A DNA stretch of 64,000 bases from Corella eumyota (taxonomy: Eukaryota; Chordata; Ascidiacea; Phlebobranchia; Corellidae): contig OY720098.1 of NCBI GenBank assembly GCA_963082875.1, forward strand, positions 21,452,001 to 21,516,000, in the 5' to 3' direction. The position numbers and the translations under genes were made by a program. Position 1 is the first letter of the stretch; every line of letters begins with the position of its first letter. Positions 1 to 12,400 of this stretch are shown here, in pieces. The notes beneath the pieces were generated by a model. It ran no database searches. It was not told where the DNA came from and saw only the letters and a list, made by a program, of their open reading frames with translations.

Positions 1-830
1 TTTTTGTAGATATCTTGCCAGCGGCGACTCATACCAGTTGATCACCAATGCCTATTGGGCTTCCAAAAGCATTGTGTCAAAAATAATTCCTGAGGTGTGC
101 CATGCGGTATGGAAAGTGCTAAAGCCGCTTTTTATGAAAAAGCCTTCTCAGAAGGATTTTTTTAAAAATTGCAGCAGATTATGCTAGAATTTGGCACTTC
201 CCCAACTGCATAGGAAGTATGGATGGAAAGCACATTTATGCAAGCTTCAAACAAAACCGGTTCCAATTTTTTTAATTATAAAGGAACGTTTAGCATCGTT
301 TTGTTTGCCGTAGTCGATGCACAGTATAGATTTACATGTGTCGGTATAGGTGCATACGGCAAACAGGGCGATGGAAACGTTTTCGAAATTCTTTATTTGG
401 ACAAAAACTTACAATTAACAATTTACCATTGCCCCAACCAACATCCTTGTCTGGTTCAAACAAAGCTTTGCCATATTTTTTTTTTGGAGACGAGGCATTT
501 CCACTTAAGAAAAATTTAATGCAACCGTATCCCGGCAAAAACTTCGGTCTTTAAAGATATTTGTGAGCGGGCCGACAAATTTGTTAAAGTCGCAGTAAGT
601 TTGCACAACTTCCTAAGAAAGGATACTAATTGCGACAATACGTTGTTTAATCCATTGGAACAAGCCATGGGTTCAAATTGCTTTGAAGATTTAGTGAGAG
701 TTGGTCGTAGTCACACTCAATATGCGGCTGAAGTGCGAGAACAATTCGCACTATTTCTTAGGTTTAAAATACCTGTTGTAGTTTTTTTTTTTTTACTTGC
801 AATTTTTTTCCTCAACCGGTGAATCGATTG
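1..830 (+). pseudogene. Harbinger (PIF) transposase remnant, cut by the window edge
   Basis: Open pieces in different frames read like the catalytic part of a PIF/Harbinger DDE transposase (DDE_Tnp_4, HARBI1 relatives). Seen directly: GSMDGKH near 220, NYKGTFSIVLFAVVDAQYRF near 275-330, a DEAFPLKKNLMQPYPGK stretch near 490-535 and VSLHNFLRK near 596-620. In intact relatives these form one continuous protein; here frame changes, an internal deletion after the PYPGK motif and stops show that the copy is dead. The 5' part lies outside the window. The MADF-like frames on the opposite strand just downstream probably belong to the same element, since Harbinger transposons carry a transposase plus a Myb/MADF DNA-binding protein gene. 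Confidence 0.72.
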
Positions 831-1646
831 AAAAACTCGAAGACGTTTCTGGCATGGAATCACCTGACACAAAGTCATCAGTGACGATTATCTCCATAAC
901 ATTACCATTTTCCAAATTTGAAGACGTTCTATAAAAAAAAAATTTTTAACCATAAATACGCCTTGTTCCAATATACCTTGTTTCAAAAATCACTAAAGCG
1001 TTAACTATCTTTTTAATATTCAGACAGACCACTAACTTAATTGGTGTTTTACGGTGTTCATTACCCACTCTAATCACACCTAACACTAATGCCCAAAACA
1101 GGCTATACGCACAATCTTGTGCAGAAAATTGAGTTAAACAAAGCCGATTAATATGTATAGACTGATTGATAGTTATAAGTTCTTTACCTTCTAGGTTCCA
1201 TAGTCTTTTTTAAAAAACTCATTTAGAAAAATAATAATTTTTTTCACGTCCCCCACGTCTAAAAAGGTGCATAGTTTTAAAAGTGCAGCAAAATGTTTTT
1301 GATCCAAGTCCCTCCCTTACCGCAACAGTAATATCATTAACTCAGACTGGCCGAAAAGCCTGGGACGAATAACGTGGGTGCGAAATACGTCCAAGGCTCT
1401 GATATTTTGATACCAAATCACAAACTACTTTTAAGCCTATTTTACTATTAACTATCTCTGTTATATTTTTAAAACGTTTGTAAATACATCTAGTTTATAA
1501 GCTACTTAATGAACAGCTATAAAACCTGGGTATTGCAAGGACTCTGCCACCGTCTTCCAAGCATTGTTTTTTAGCCTGCGATTGCTGTACCCTTGCAGGT
1601 GCTGGTCGAATAAACATGGATGATTTTTTACGTCCTTAATAAGCAT
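793..1646 (-). pseudogene. MADF-like DNA-binding protein gene, probable second gene of the Harbinger element
   Basis: Exon 1526-1646 starts with ATG at 1646 and reads MLIKDVKNHPCLF, then YSNRRLKNNAWKTVAESL, ending at a GT donor. The spacing of the aromatic and basic residues matches the MADF (Adf-1 Myb/SANT-like) domain. A second open frame, 793-928, follows an acceptor at 929-930 and ends in a stop; it is acidic and Ser-rich, like a C-terminal tail. The phases of these two exons do not join directly (1 nt left over, then 1 nt), so at least one exon between them is missing from my model, or the gene is degraded. It faces the transposase tail to tail. Assignment to the element is inference; a host MADF gene is the alternative. 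Confidence 0.42.
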
Positions 1647-1659
1647 TTCGTGTATTAAA

Positions 1660-3404
1660 GTTATCCATGTTTATATTAGCCTAAAATGTATTAAAGTGTT
1701 GTTAAAATAGAAAATCTTTTAGGATACAAGTAGGTCCATACACACCACTATACTTTTTGTAGGCTACTAGCTACTAACAAAGCTGTTATAAATAAAACAC
1801 AAATGTCAACTAAACGTGACACCTGCATTAACAAAAAAACTTTTATTAATTGCAAACAGAACGTATTTTATGAACTAAAAACTAGTATGGCCTAACCAAA
1901 GTATATGTATAAACAAAAGTAGTCCAACTGATTCAACCGGATTGTTACGTCATTTTTCCGATTCATGGAGGACAAATGAGGTCTTAGAAATGCATTACAG
2001 GTATAGGAAAAAACACGAATATTTTGGTTTACAAAAATTTCTAACAAGGGCACCTAAAAATTTAACCAGAATTTCATTATATTAATATTTTGACACTTTT
2101 ATACGCAAAAATTTTTATTAAATATAGAAAATTGTATTTTCTCAAAGAAATTGTCGCAAGCTCTGAGTATTATTCACATGCGCTGGCCTGTTTTTTCGTA
2201 TGCCCTGCCTTGAGTATTATTTAAGTTTGTCCCCAAATTCCATTTATACAACAATGTGTTTTATTACGTAATAATGTTTAGTAAACAACATTTTGGGCAT
2301 TTTTTTATTATTTTATTTCGTTTTTACTTTTATTTTAATTATATCTCTATTTAATAACAACACTACACGAAAAAAATTGCGCGTAAAAATGTTAAAATAT
2401 TAGTAAAATGGAGTTCCGGTGAAATTTTTAGATTTCTATGTAAGGAATTCCTGTAAAACGGGATGTTTCGTATACCTGTAATGCATTTCTAAGACCCATT
2501 TTGATCTTCTAATTTTATTTCCGGTCACGTGTTAGACTACTTTTGATTATATATATACTTTGGGCCTAACAAAGCCACGAACGTATTGTCGTCTGCTTAA
2601 CTTGTTGCCATAACAACAATCAAAGTTCTACCGAGTTGCGCTGGAAACTCGTGCCAGATCAAGTTTTCAGCGATAAACTCGACTTTCTAAGCGTACGCCA
2701 GCGTACTTTGGCGTTTACGCCTAAAAAAAATTCGATTTATTTAACATTAACATTTGTGCGTTGAGTTGAGTTATGTTACGCCAGGTGTAAACGCCCTTTA
2801 ACAATGAGTTCTAATGCTTTTAACTATTTAAAATAAATTTGCGGTTTATTTAACAACTCTTTTAACATGGAAACTCTAACCTCGTTTTTCTGGTATTGAA
2901 TCATTTTTTCTACGATTCATTTCTGCTTTTTATTAAGTGCAAATGTTCGTTTTAAAAACAGTTAGGCAATTTCGTTCTACTGAACAGACGCCACCCAATA
3001 AACATGGATATAGACATAACTTATTCTTGTAACCAACTAACAACTAAGGACAGTTTTATTAAAAGTTCGCTACATCGGTGCGTAATGCGAATTCTCTGAT
3101 GACGTCATTATAAGCGACGTTTTACCAATCTTCAAATTAAATAAGTTTAATTGTAATATGTGAACCCTAATCCACTTTAAAATATCCATGATTTTATTGC
3201 ATAACAATCAACACAAAATTACTCGGCGCAATATTCATCAATGTCCACGTTTTAAACTCACTAATTAGCATTTAATTGCATAATCAAGTTTTATTATAAT
3301 AAAAATCAAGCGCTAATTAAGAAAATAAATTAATAAAAATTATGTAAAACAGTAAATAAAACGTTCTTATAACATCATAATCACTTGGAATAATAATTAT
3401 GACG
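1660..3404. other. Non-coding stretch with no recognised gene
   Basis: AT-rich sequence with no convincing exon on either strand. It contains two TGACGTCA palindromes near 3100 and 3400. An AATAAA on the - strand at 3295-3290 lies about 110 nt past the kelch stop codon and is its likely polyadenylation signal. Confidence 0.5.
3290..3295 (-). terminator. Polyadenylation signal AATAAA of the kelch gene
   Basis: Canonical hexamer about 110 nt downstream of the stop codon, on the gene strand. Confidence 0.5.
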
Positions 3405-6400
3405 TCACATGACCACCATTGTTGCAGATAATATTTTCCTTTCTGTTTCAGCAATGATTGTCCACTTGTTGTTCGTGGGATCAAATACTTCAATGGAATT
3501 AACTGGATCATCACTAAACAACCTAAATAATAAAACAATAAACCAGAGTTTAATAAATTATTACAAACTAAATATTTAGTTTAACTTACTTATCCTTGCC
3601 CCCCACAACATAAATCTTGCCATCTACAACTGAGGCACAGTGACCATATCGAGCCTTGTTCATTGGTGCAACTTCGGACCATGTATCAGTAATAATGTTG
3701 TATTTGATCACTGATGAAACTTCATCAATGCCATCTTTCAATCCACCTAGATTAAATTATATTAATAATCAATTACAAATGAATGTAACACATACAACAT
3801 TTAATATTTATTATTTAAGAAAATTTAAAGTTCTTTTATATTAAATTTAACAATAAAATGTTATTTATCATAAATTAGAATTATGTTAACCAAAACAATT
3901 GCAAGACTGTGTGGCACTTCTTTATTTTTCTATTAAATTAAAAATAAATCTTGCATTAGTTACTAATTTTTTTTTTTTTTGCATTTTATATTTAATTTAA
4001 ATTTTTTGTTGCAATAAAAATAATTTTACTTTTACTGATTCCCTGACGTATAACCTAGTCTGCCACAATAATAAATTAACTAATAATACTGACCAGTAAC
4101 AAATATGTGGTCATCCAAAACTACAGCTGCATGTTCATTTACACCATATTTCATTGGAGAAATAAGAGACCATTTTTGTTTATTAAAATCAAAACATTCT
4201 GATGAACTTAAATTTTTATCTTTATCGTTATATCCCCCGATTGCAAATAATTTACCTGAACATAAATATTTATTTTTTTAAACAATTTGTTAAGTTTATT
4301 TAATAATAATTAATTATTATATTTAATTATTTATTGTAATTTATTTTTTAACAAAAAAGCTCTCTACTGTTTTTTTTAAGTTTTTTTTTAATTTTTAATG
4401 TTTAATTAATTTTTTTTCGGGTAATTTTAAATGGCACAATTAATAAAACAATTACATTGAAAGTTTTTTAAAATGATTTACAAATTATTTAATAAGTCCT
4501 AATTTTATTTAATAATTTATAATTCTAATAATTTATAAATAACTCTCTTGTAAACTGTATTGGGTTTAACATTAAAACTCAACCTCTTGCAGCAAGTAAT
4601 ACATGATGCCATCGTGGAACAATCATGTTAGGAATATTTCCTCTTTTATTTGTCCTCACATCTAAGAATTCCCCACTTGATAAAATTTCCTCTTTTTTAA
4701 ACATTAAAATACCTTTCTTGCCCTCACCTCCAGTTGTGTAAATACAATCTAAAACAATTTTAAATTTTTTTTAAATAATTTTCTAATTTCTGATTTTTCA
4801 AACTAAGAATAAAAACAATAAAAATTTAAAGTAAAGTTGTAACAATGGGGCATTGTTATTGTGTCACAATTGGACATTGTTAATAAATATTTTGCAAATA
4901 TTAATTTTTTAATGAAACTTTAAATATTTATTTTAGTTTACGTAAGAGTTTAAAAAAATTATAATTTGTGCAAGTTACAAAGTTAATTATTTGAGTTTGT
5001 GATGTAATAATGTAAAAACAAAACAAAACCAAAATAACACAGATTTAAATACAATAAACAAATAGTTTTAATCAACTTAAAGTTAATACCATTTAAAGTA
5101 GCTGATGATGCAAACCACCGAGTTTGTTTCATTGGACTTTCAACTTTCCATTGTGGACCTACTTCATCTAACTTTAAACTCTCAACAGAGGATTTACCCA
5201 ACCCTCCCATGATGAAAACTTGATTGTTGACAACAGCAGATGAAGCTCCCCACCTTCCTTCATTTAATTTCTACAAATATATTTTGTTTAAGTTAACATT
5301 AAATAGATTAAAAAAAATTAAAAACTGTAAATTTACTTTTACTTAAACTTAATAAAACATATTAACAATTTTAATTAGTCATTAATTTATTACTTAAAAA
5401 CCATAAATCTTTTAAATACAAATAAATTTTACAAAAATAATATTCTGGCTTTAAACTATAAACTTATTGTATTAAAATCAAGTTTACAAATAAAACCATT
5501 TTTTTTAGAATATAGAAAACTTACTGGCATTTGAGTCCATTGTTGTGTAACAGAGTCAAACAAAACAACATTTGTGCTATTATAAAGTCCTCCCATTATA
5601 AGTAACTTTGTTGGAACTAAACAAATTAATTCTTGAGTTAAAATAATTTAACAAAACACATTTAATATTTAACAAACATATTAAATATCAACAAAACAAT
5701 TTTAACACTTACCTATTTTTTTTTCTTTTTTCTATAAATTAAAAAATATAACTAACAAATGGAAAGTAGATATAAAAGCACCACAAGTAAACTAGTTGAT
5801 AGCATATTAAAAAAAAAGGTTTCAATCACAACTGCTGTAACATTTACGCAGTAAAAACTTCTGGTGACAACTTAGTTTGAAATTGCGATATTTATAATTA
5901 TATACAGTTATCTTTATTAGAGAATAACTGTTTGAACAGAATTATATACCACAGTAGTCTATTCATATAATATTTTTTTATAAATACAGTTTAAATACAA
6001 AACTATTTATAGAATAATAAAAACTTTAAACAATCCTACCTCTATTTTTGTTGTCATAAACTTGTGAATTCTTTCCCCAGCTTTTCTTTTCATTTCTTTC
6101 AATTCAACTTCAGAAACCAAAACTTTTTTTTCTTCAGTTATTTCAACTGAATCTAGTTTTAATTCACTTTCAGAAAAACCATTTTGAATCGAATAGTTTT
6201 GCAAAAAAACATTAAAATTGTTAAACAACTGATTTTTTATGCCAAAATATTTAAAAAATTCATGATAAACAGTTTGATTTTCAGCCACAATTTCAATAAT
6301 AAATGGCCCCCCTTGTACTCTGTTGATGAATATCTCAAGCACCCCATTTGTTACAACATCAAGTAGGCCCAACACTAGTTTTCCAGGATCAGCGCTCCTG

Positions 6401-9400
6401 TGTCCTCCAGCAAAGTAGCATCCAGTTTCAACAACCATTAAAGCAAGCAAACCAGTCAACTGGAGTGTGATAATAAAGATATTTTTAACTGGTTGATTTT
6501 CCTATAACAACATTAAAACAAAAATAAGGTTTATTTAAAAAAATTTTAGAAATGGGATTGAATCACAATTCTGAATTAATTAAAACTATAATGCAAAAGC
6601 TTAAAATTATAGCTAAAAATAATAATAAATAGATTAAAATAAATTACTAGATATGCTGACAGTATATACACACAAATTTGGAAATCTTTGTAAAAAAAAT
6701 CTGAAATTCAACAAATTAAATTATCATGAATTCAGCCTATCCCTTGAATTTACCTTAGGCTTGGGTGTAGCTGCAGGTTTACTTGGTTGTTGGTCTTGCT
6801 GGCTGATCAGAATTGGTTGAGAGCTAGTACTTGGTTTGGAACTGGTGCTTGGTTGAGGTCTGGTGTTTGGCTGGGGCCTGGTACTTAGTTGGTGGCTAAT
6901 ATGTGGTTTGGAGCTAGAACTTTGTTGGGGGCTTGTATTCGTTTGGGGGCTGGTGTTTGGTTTGGGTCTGGTGTTTGCTTGGGAGCTGGTGTTTGGTTTG
7001 GGTTTAGTGTTTGCTTGGGAGCTGGTGTTTGGTTTGGGTCTGGTGTTTGGCTGAGATGCACTTTCTGTAATACAAAATAAATTATAAAAAAAGTTTAAAA
7101 ATTGTTTTACAACTGTGTTAAATTGTAACCAAACAAATTAAAATGGGCAATTTAAAATGGCTATACCTAATATGCACGTTATGCCTGCTATGCTTAACAG
7201 GGGACCAGAAGCTTCGGCCTGCAAAAAACGCGGGGGGTCGGTGACGAAATTGCCGCGTAAAATGTCAGTTTAAGACCATATTTTACCAAAATTCAAAATA
7301 AAATTTGACAAAAAGTATAATACATAAAAAAAAAATAAAAAAAAGAGTTGAAAAAATTTAAAAAGTTGTTACGATAAATATATATGTTAGTTTTCAGAAT
7401 TTTTTTTTTTTAAATTGTTGTCTTAAAAACGTATTTTTAAAACGGATTAAAGACGAGCGCTTATGGCCTGCAAAATTTACTTTCGGCATGCATAATTTTT
7501 CATCTAACTGCGGGAAGTCCACGGCGTAAAGCCCGGATTTGATGTCAACAGAAGACCGTATTTATCGAAATTCAAAATAAAATTTGACAAAAAGTATAAT
7601 ACATAAAAAAATTTAATTGGTTGTCACGTTAATGACATACGTTAGTTTTTAGAATATAAATTTTTTTTAAGATTTATGTTTTAAAAACTAATTTTAAAAC
7701 GAATTAAAGACAAGTGCTTTATGCCTTTAAAATTTTACGACGAATCGATCTGGGCCTGCGAAATTTTTAATTAAACTGCGGAGAGTCTGCAACGTAAAAC
7801 CTGCGTATACCTTTAATGCAAGACCATATTTTACCAATATTCAAAATGAAATTTGGCGAAAAGTATAATAGTTAAAAAAGTTTTAACATGTTGTTAAGAT
7901 AAATATATATGATAATTTTTGGAATATTTTTTTTTCTTAATTTTGTTCTTGAAAACGTAATTTTGAAACGCATTAAAGACGGACGCTTTTGAGGTAAAAA
8001 TTTCGTGCTAGCGTACATCCCATTGATTTTAAACTTAGATTATCAATATTTAATCTCCATAAGATTTATGTTTCGTCATTACGGAAAAGTTTAATTATAA
8101 TTTCAATCCTACTGGAATAAAACGCATTTCTAAAAAATAAAAAAAAAAACATAACAAACACACAAGCATAAAATTTTAGGAAAAAAAAATTGCTTTAAAA
8201 CAATTATTTAAAAGATAAACATCATTTTTTTTACGCTTTTGTACTCAATCCACTATATAAAAAATCCAAGTTTATTTAATATACAGCCCCAAATTTAAAA
8301 TACAGTTCATTATTTACCCCCAGATTCAATCTTTAGTTAATTAATTACCCCCAGCTATGAACTTTAGTTTATTAATAACACATAGTTTTAAACTTTAGTT
8401 TAGAATTGAGAATAGACTAAAAATTCAGCTTATACCAGCTTTACTTTTTAAATTTGGTGCCAAATAGCAAACCGAAAACTCCTAATTCATCTAAAGTAAA
8501 AACAAACAAAAAATCCTAAATTTGTTTTAAATCCTAAATTTGTTGAAACTTAAAATTAATTAAAAAAAAAAAAATCTAATTTATAAATACCAAAATTTGA
8601 TTTATTTAAAAAAAAATAATATTCCAAAAATTAACATATATATTTATCTTAACAACATGTTAAAACTTTTTTAACTATTGTACTTTTTGCCAAATTTCAT
8701 TTTGAATATTGGTAAAATATGGTCTTGCGTTGAAGGTATGCGCAGGCTTTACGTTGCAGACTCCCTGCAGTTTAATGAAAAATTTCGCAGGCCGAGATCG
8801 ATTCGTCGCAAAATTTTGAAGGCCTAAAATTAGTTTTTGAAACAAAAATCTTAAAAAAATAAATATTCTAAAAACTAACGTATGTCGTTAACGTAACAAC
8901 CAATTAAATTTTTTTTATGTATTATACTTTTTGTCAAATTTTATTTTGAATTTCGGTAAAATATGGTCTTAAACTGACATTTTACGCGGCAATTTCGTCA
9001 CCGACCCCCCGCGTTTTTTGCAGGCCGAACCTTCTGGCCGAACCTTCTGGCCGAAGCTTCTCACGGCCGAAGCTTCTGGCAACCTGCTTAACATACATAA
9101 TTATTAACCTACCTTTGTGCTTGTCCACTATTTCACTACTGAACTATGGATTTTTTAAGTGATCAGTCATTAAAAATATTAAGTTAATGACTGCCAAAAA
9201 TAAATGACATTACATATCACACATGGGCATATTAAGCATATCAGGTAAGTACATTTTCGAGATACTAAATTTAAAATAGTTTTACCGGCAGCATTACCAT
9301 ATCTGTCTCCAAGATGTTGAATATTTGCACCAGTAATGTTGTGTTGATGCTGGACCTCAGTCTTATCTTGGTGTTGTATTTCAGTAAGTTGTTCAACATT

Positions 9401-12400
9401 AGTTTGCTCCTGTATTTCGGTAAGTTGTTCAACGTTAGTTTGCTGTTCAACATTAGTTTGCTCCTGTACATTGGTCTGCCTAGCTATCATTTGTCCCACA
9501 TTGTGATGTTGAACATTGTGAGTTTGTTGAATTTGCCGCTGATCATTAAAATGGAATTGCAAAGTAACAGGACCTTAATATTAGTTTGAAATCTTGGTCA
9601 ACAAATTGAAGGAGTAAAAATTTAACAAAAACAAATTCAGTTTCTACTTCTAATTGTTTAGAAAACAATTTATATAAAAATCTGAAAATAGTTTTTATAT
9701 TAAACCACAACCTAACATTAAAACAAATCCTACCTGGAGCACCAGCTACAATCTCTCTTAACCCAGCAAGTAATTCTGGAGAGTTTAAATCTGGCACTCT
9801 GACCTGAAAATAAAATTTAATTTAATTTTTTTCCAGTTATTTAATCTCGATAAAGAAATATGACCGAGTGGCCTAAACATAAAACTAAATAACTTGGAGA
9901 CATAACAGTTAAATAATCTGCTGATGAAGAATGAACTACATTGTTTTGTTTAACAATTTATGACACAAAAAAAGTGAAATTAACTCCAGTATTTTGGGGT
10001 ATATAAAAAGTACCCCAGACTTCTTATCAGGCAAAATCAAGTGTCACTAAGGGGGCTGCTACATTATCTCCCCCCAAGAGGTGGCAAATCGTCCATTTAC
10101 GTTAAATGTGGGTAAACCGTTGTGGTGGTTTAATTTAACGTTTGTTTCGATCTCTTCGATTGTTTGTTTTCGTCTCTGTAGGAGTTTTTACATTTGTTTT
10201 ATTTAGAATTATTTGCCTACGAGGTCTGCCTTGCAACTTTGGTTGAGCTAGCTGTTCAGGAATTTTGCGATCCAGATACGCGAGTTTAATGCGATCAATC
10301 GAAATTATTTCAGTACGTCCGCCCAATAACTTTATTTGGACCTTCATATGGCGTGCAAAGTGGCGCCTTGTATCCAACTTTTATGACAAAAACAAAGCTG
10401 CTGTTCTTTAAATCAAAAGGTTTGTTGCCATGAGGTTTGAGGCGCTTCTTGTTTTATAACGTGGCGCGCTTTTGTAAAAAATCTTCAGGTGCAATGTTTT
10501 AGTTTGTAGCCTTCGCGAATCGGCCTGGAATGGTGAGTGGTGCTCCATACACCATTTCTGCTGATAAACATCCTAAATCTTCTTTGGGTGCGGTTCTAAT
10601 TCCGAGTAGAACCCAAGGCAGTTCGTCAACCCAATTGTTGTCTTTAAGTCGCGACATTAAAGATGCCTTAAGTTGTCTACGGAATCGTTACACCAGACCG
10701 TTTGTCTAATGAATAGTAGTGCAGTAAGATTATTGTGCATTTGTTGACCTTAGCTTTTTGGCAATAAACACACTGTTTTGCTTATTCACCAATTTGTTTT
10801 TTAAGTCCTTTCCATATAAATTTTACAGCAATTAGTTTCTTTGTGCTTCGTATCGACGGATCCGATAAACCATGAACTAAATCAAATATTTTTCGATTGA
10901 TCTAAGGCCATATCCGAAAAATTAATTCCTATAGATGCCTGTATGACATTTGCCCTAAATCTTGATAATGCGTCAGCAACAAAAAATTTTTTTTCCTTCT
11001 ATATGGCGGATATCCGTAGTGTATCCCGAAATAGCACTAAGTTGTCGTTGTTGGCAGGCTGACCATGGTGAAGCAGTTTTAGTTAATGCATAAGTGGTTT
11101 GTAATTCGTAAAACCCAAGTGCTGTCCCTCCAAAATGTATCTAAAATGGCGAATAGCAAGATGTAATGATGGTAGTTCATGGTCGAATGCAGTGTATTTC
11201 ATTTCAGGTGGCCGAAGATGCTTGTTAAAGAAAGTCAATAGTTTCCAAAAACCATGTATATTTTGCTGTAGTACTCCTCCAACAGCTGTATCGGAAGCAT
11301 CCACAGTTAATGCAGTTGGCGCTCCTACTTGTGGATGGCAAAGCATAGTAGCATTAACTAAAATGTTTTTAGCTTTAATAAATGCAATATTTAGTTGGTC
11401 ACTCCACAGTAATGGTTAAGTAGAAAACGATGATAAAAATTTATCATGCAAACGAACTGTTGCAGTTCTTGAAATGAGGTTGGTTGTGGAAAATTGTTTA
11501 TAACTTCTGTTTTTTGACATGCTTGATACCAAAATATTATCCAAGTACATGAAAACAAAATTAAGATTCCGGCACACACAATCCGTCTTTGAAAAGTTTG
11601 TGCTGCATTTTTTAATCCAAAGAGCATTTTTATGTACTCAAATAAGCCAAAAAGAGTAATGACTGCTATTTTTGGAATATCTTCTGTAGCAACAGATACT
11701 TGGTGGGAGCCTCTAACAAAGTCTATTTTTGAAAATATGTTTGTGTTTTCTGAATTTGCAGAAAAATCTTGAATATGTGGTATGGGGTATCGGATGTAGT
11801 AACAGCATTTAGTCGTCTGTAATCTCCACATGGTCATCAATCACCGTTGGATTTCTTAACCATGTGCAATGGAGGTGCCTACAAACTGGCTGATCTTCTG
11901 ACAATACCCATGCTTTTCATCATGTTGAATTCACGTTTGGCTTGTGCCAGTTTGTCTGGTGGCAGTCTTCGTGCACGGGCGCTAATCGGTCGCCCGTTTG
12001 TTATAAGAAAATGTTCCACCTAGTGTTTGGTTTGCTTTTGTTGGAAATTTGGAGTTGTTATCAGTGGAAATTGTGCGAGTAAAGCAGCATATTAACTTTG
12101 GTGTAAATCGATTGCATTTATTCTGGGGGCTGAGACATTTAACAACTCAATCAAACAGTTTGTGTTCAATTAAGCGCTAATTAATGTTTTGTTTTTTATG
12201 TCTACCAAAAGTGAATTGGCTTGAAGAAAATTTGCCCCGAGCAGTGGTTGAGATATTTTTGCGATTGTGAAAATCTATTTAAATTTACCAAATGGTAAAT
12301 CCAAATGTAACAGGCGTTGGCCGTACGTCTTAATTTCGCTTCCGTTGGCGGCTCGAAGCTTTTTCTGGTTAGAGCCATTATATCGATCAATTCTTCTTGG

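Noticed and set aside
6863-7080. Hydrophobic frame with WELVFGLGLVFA repeats on the + strand
   Set aside because: Antisense shadow of the Pro/Ser/Thr-rich kelch exon 4 (6754-7064 on the - strand).
9314-9589. + strand frame with LLFNISLLLYF repeats
   Set aside because: Antisense shadow of the Gln-rich kelch exon 3.
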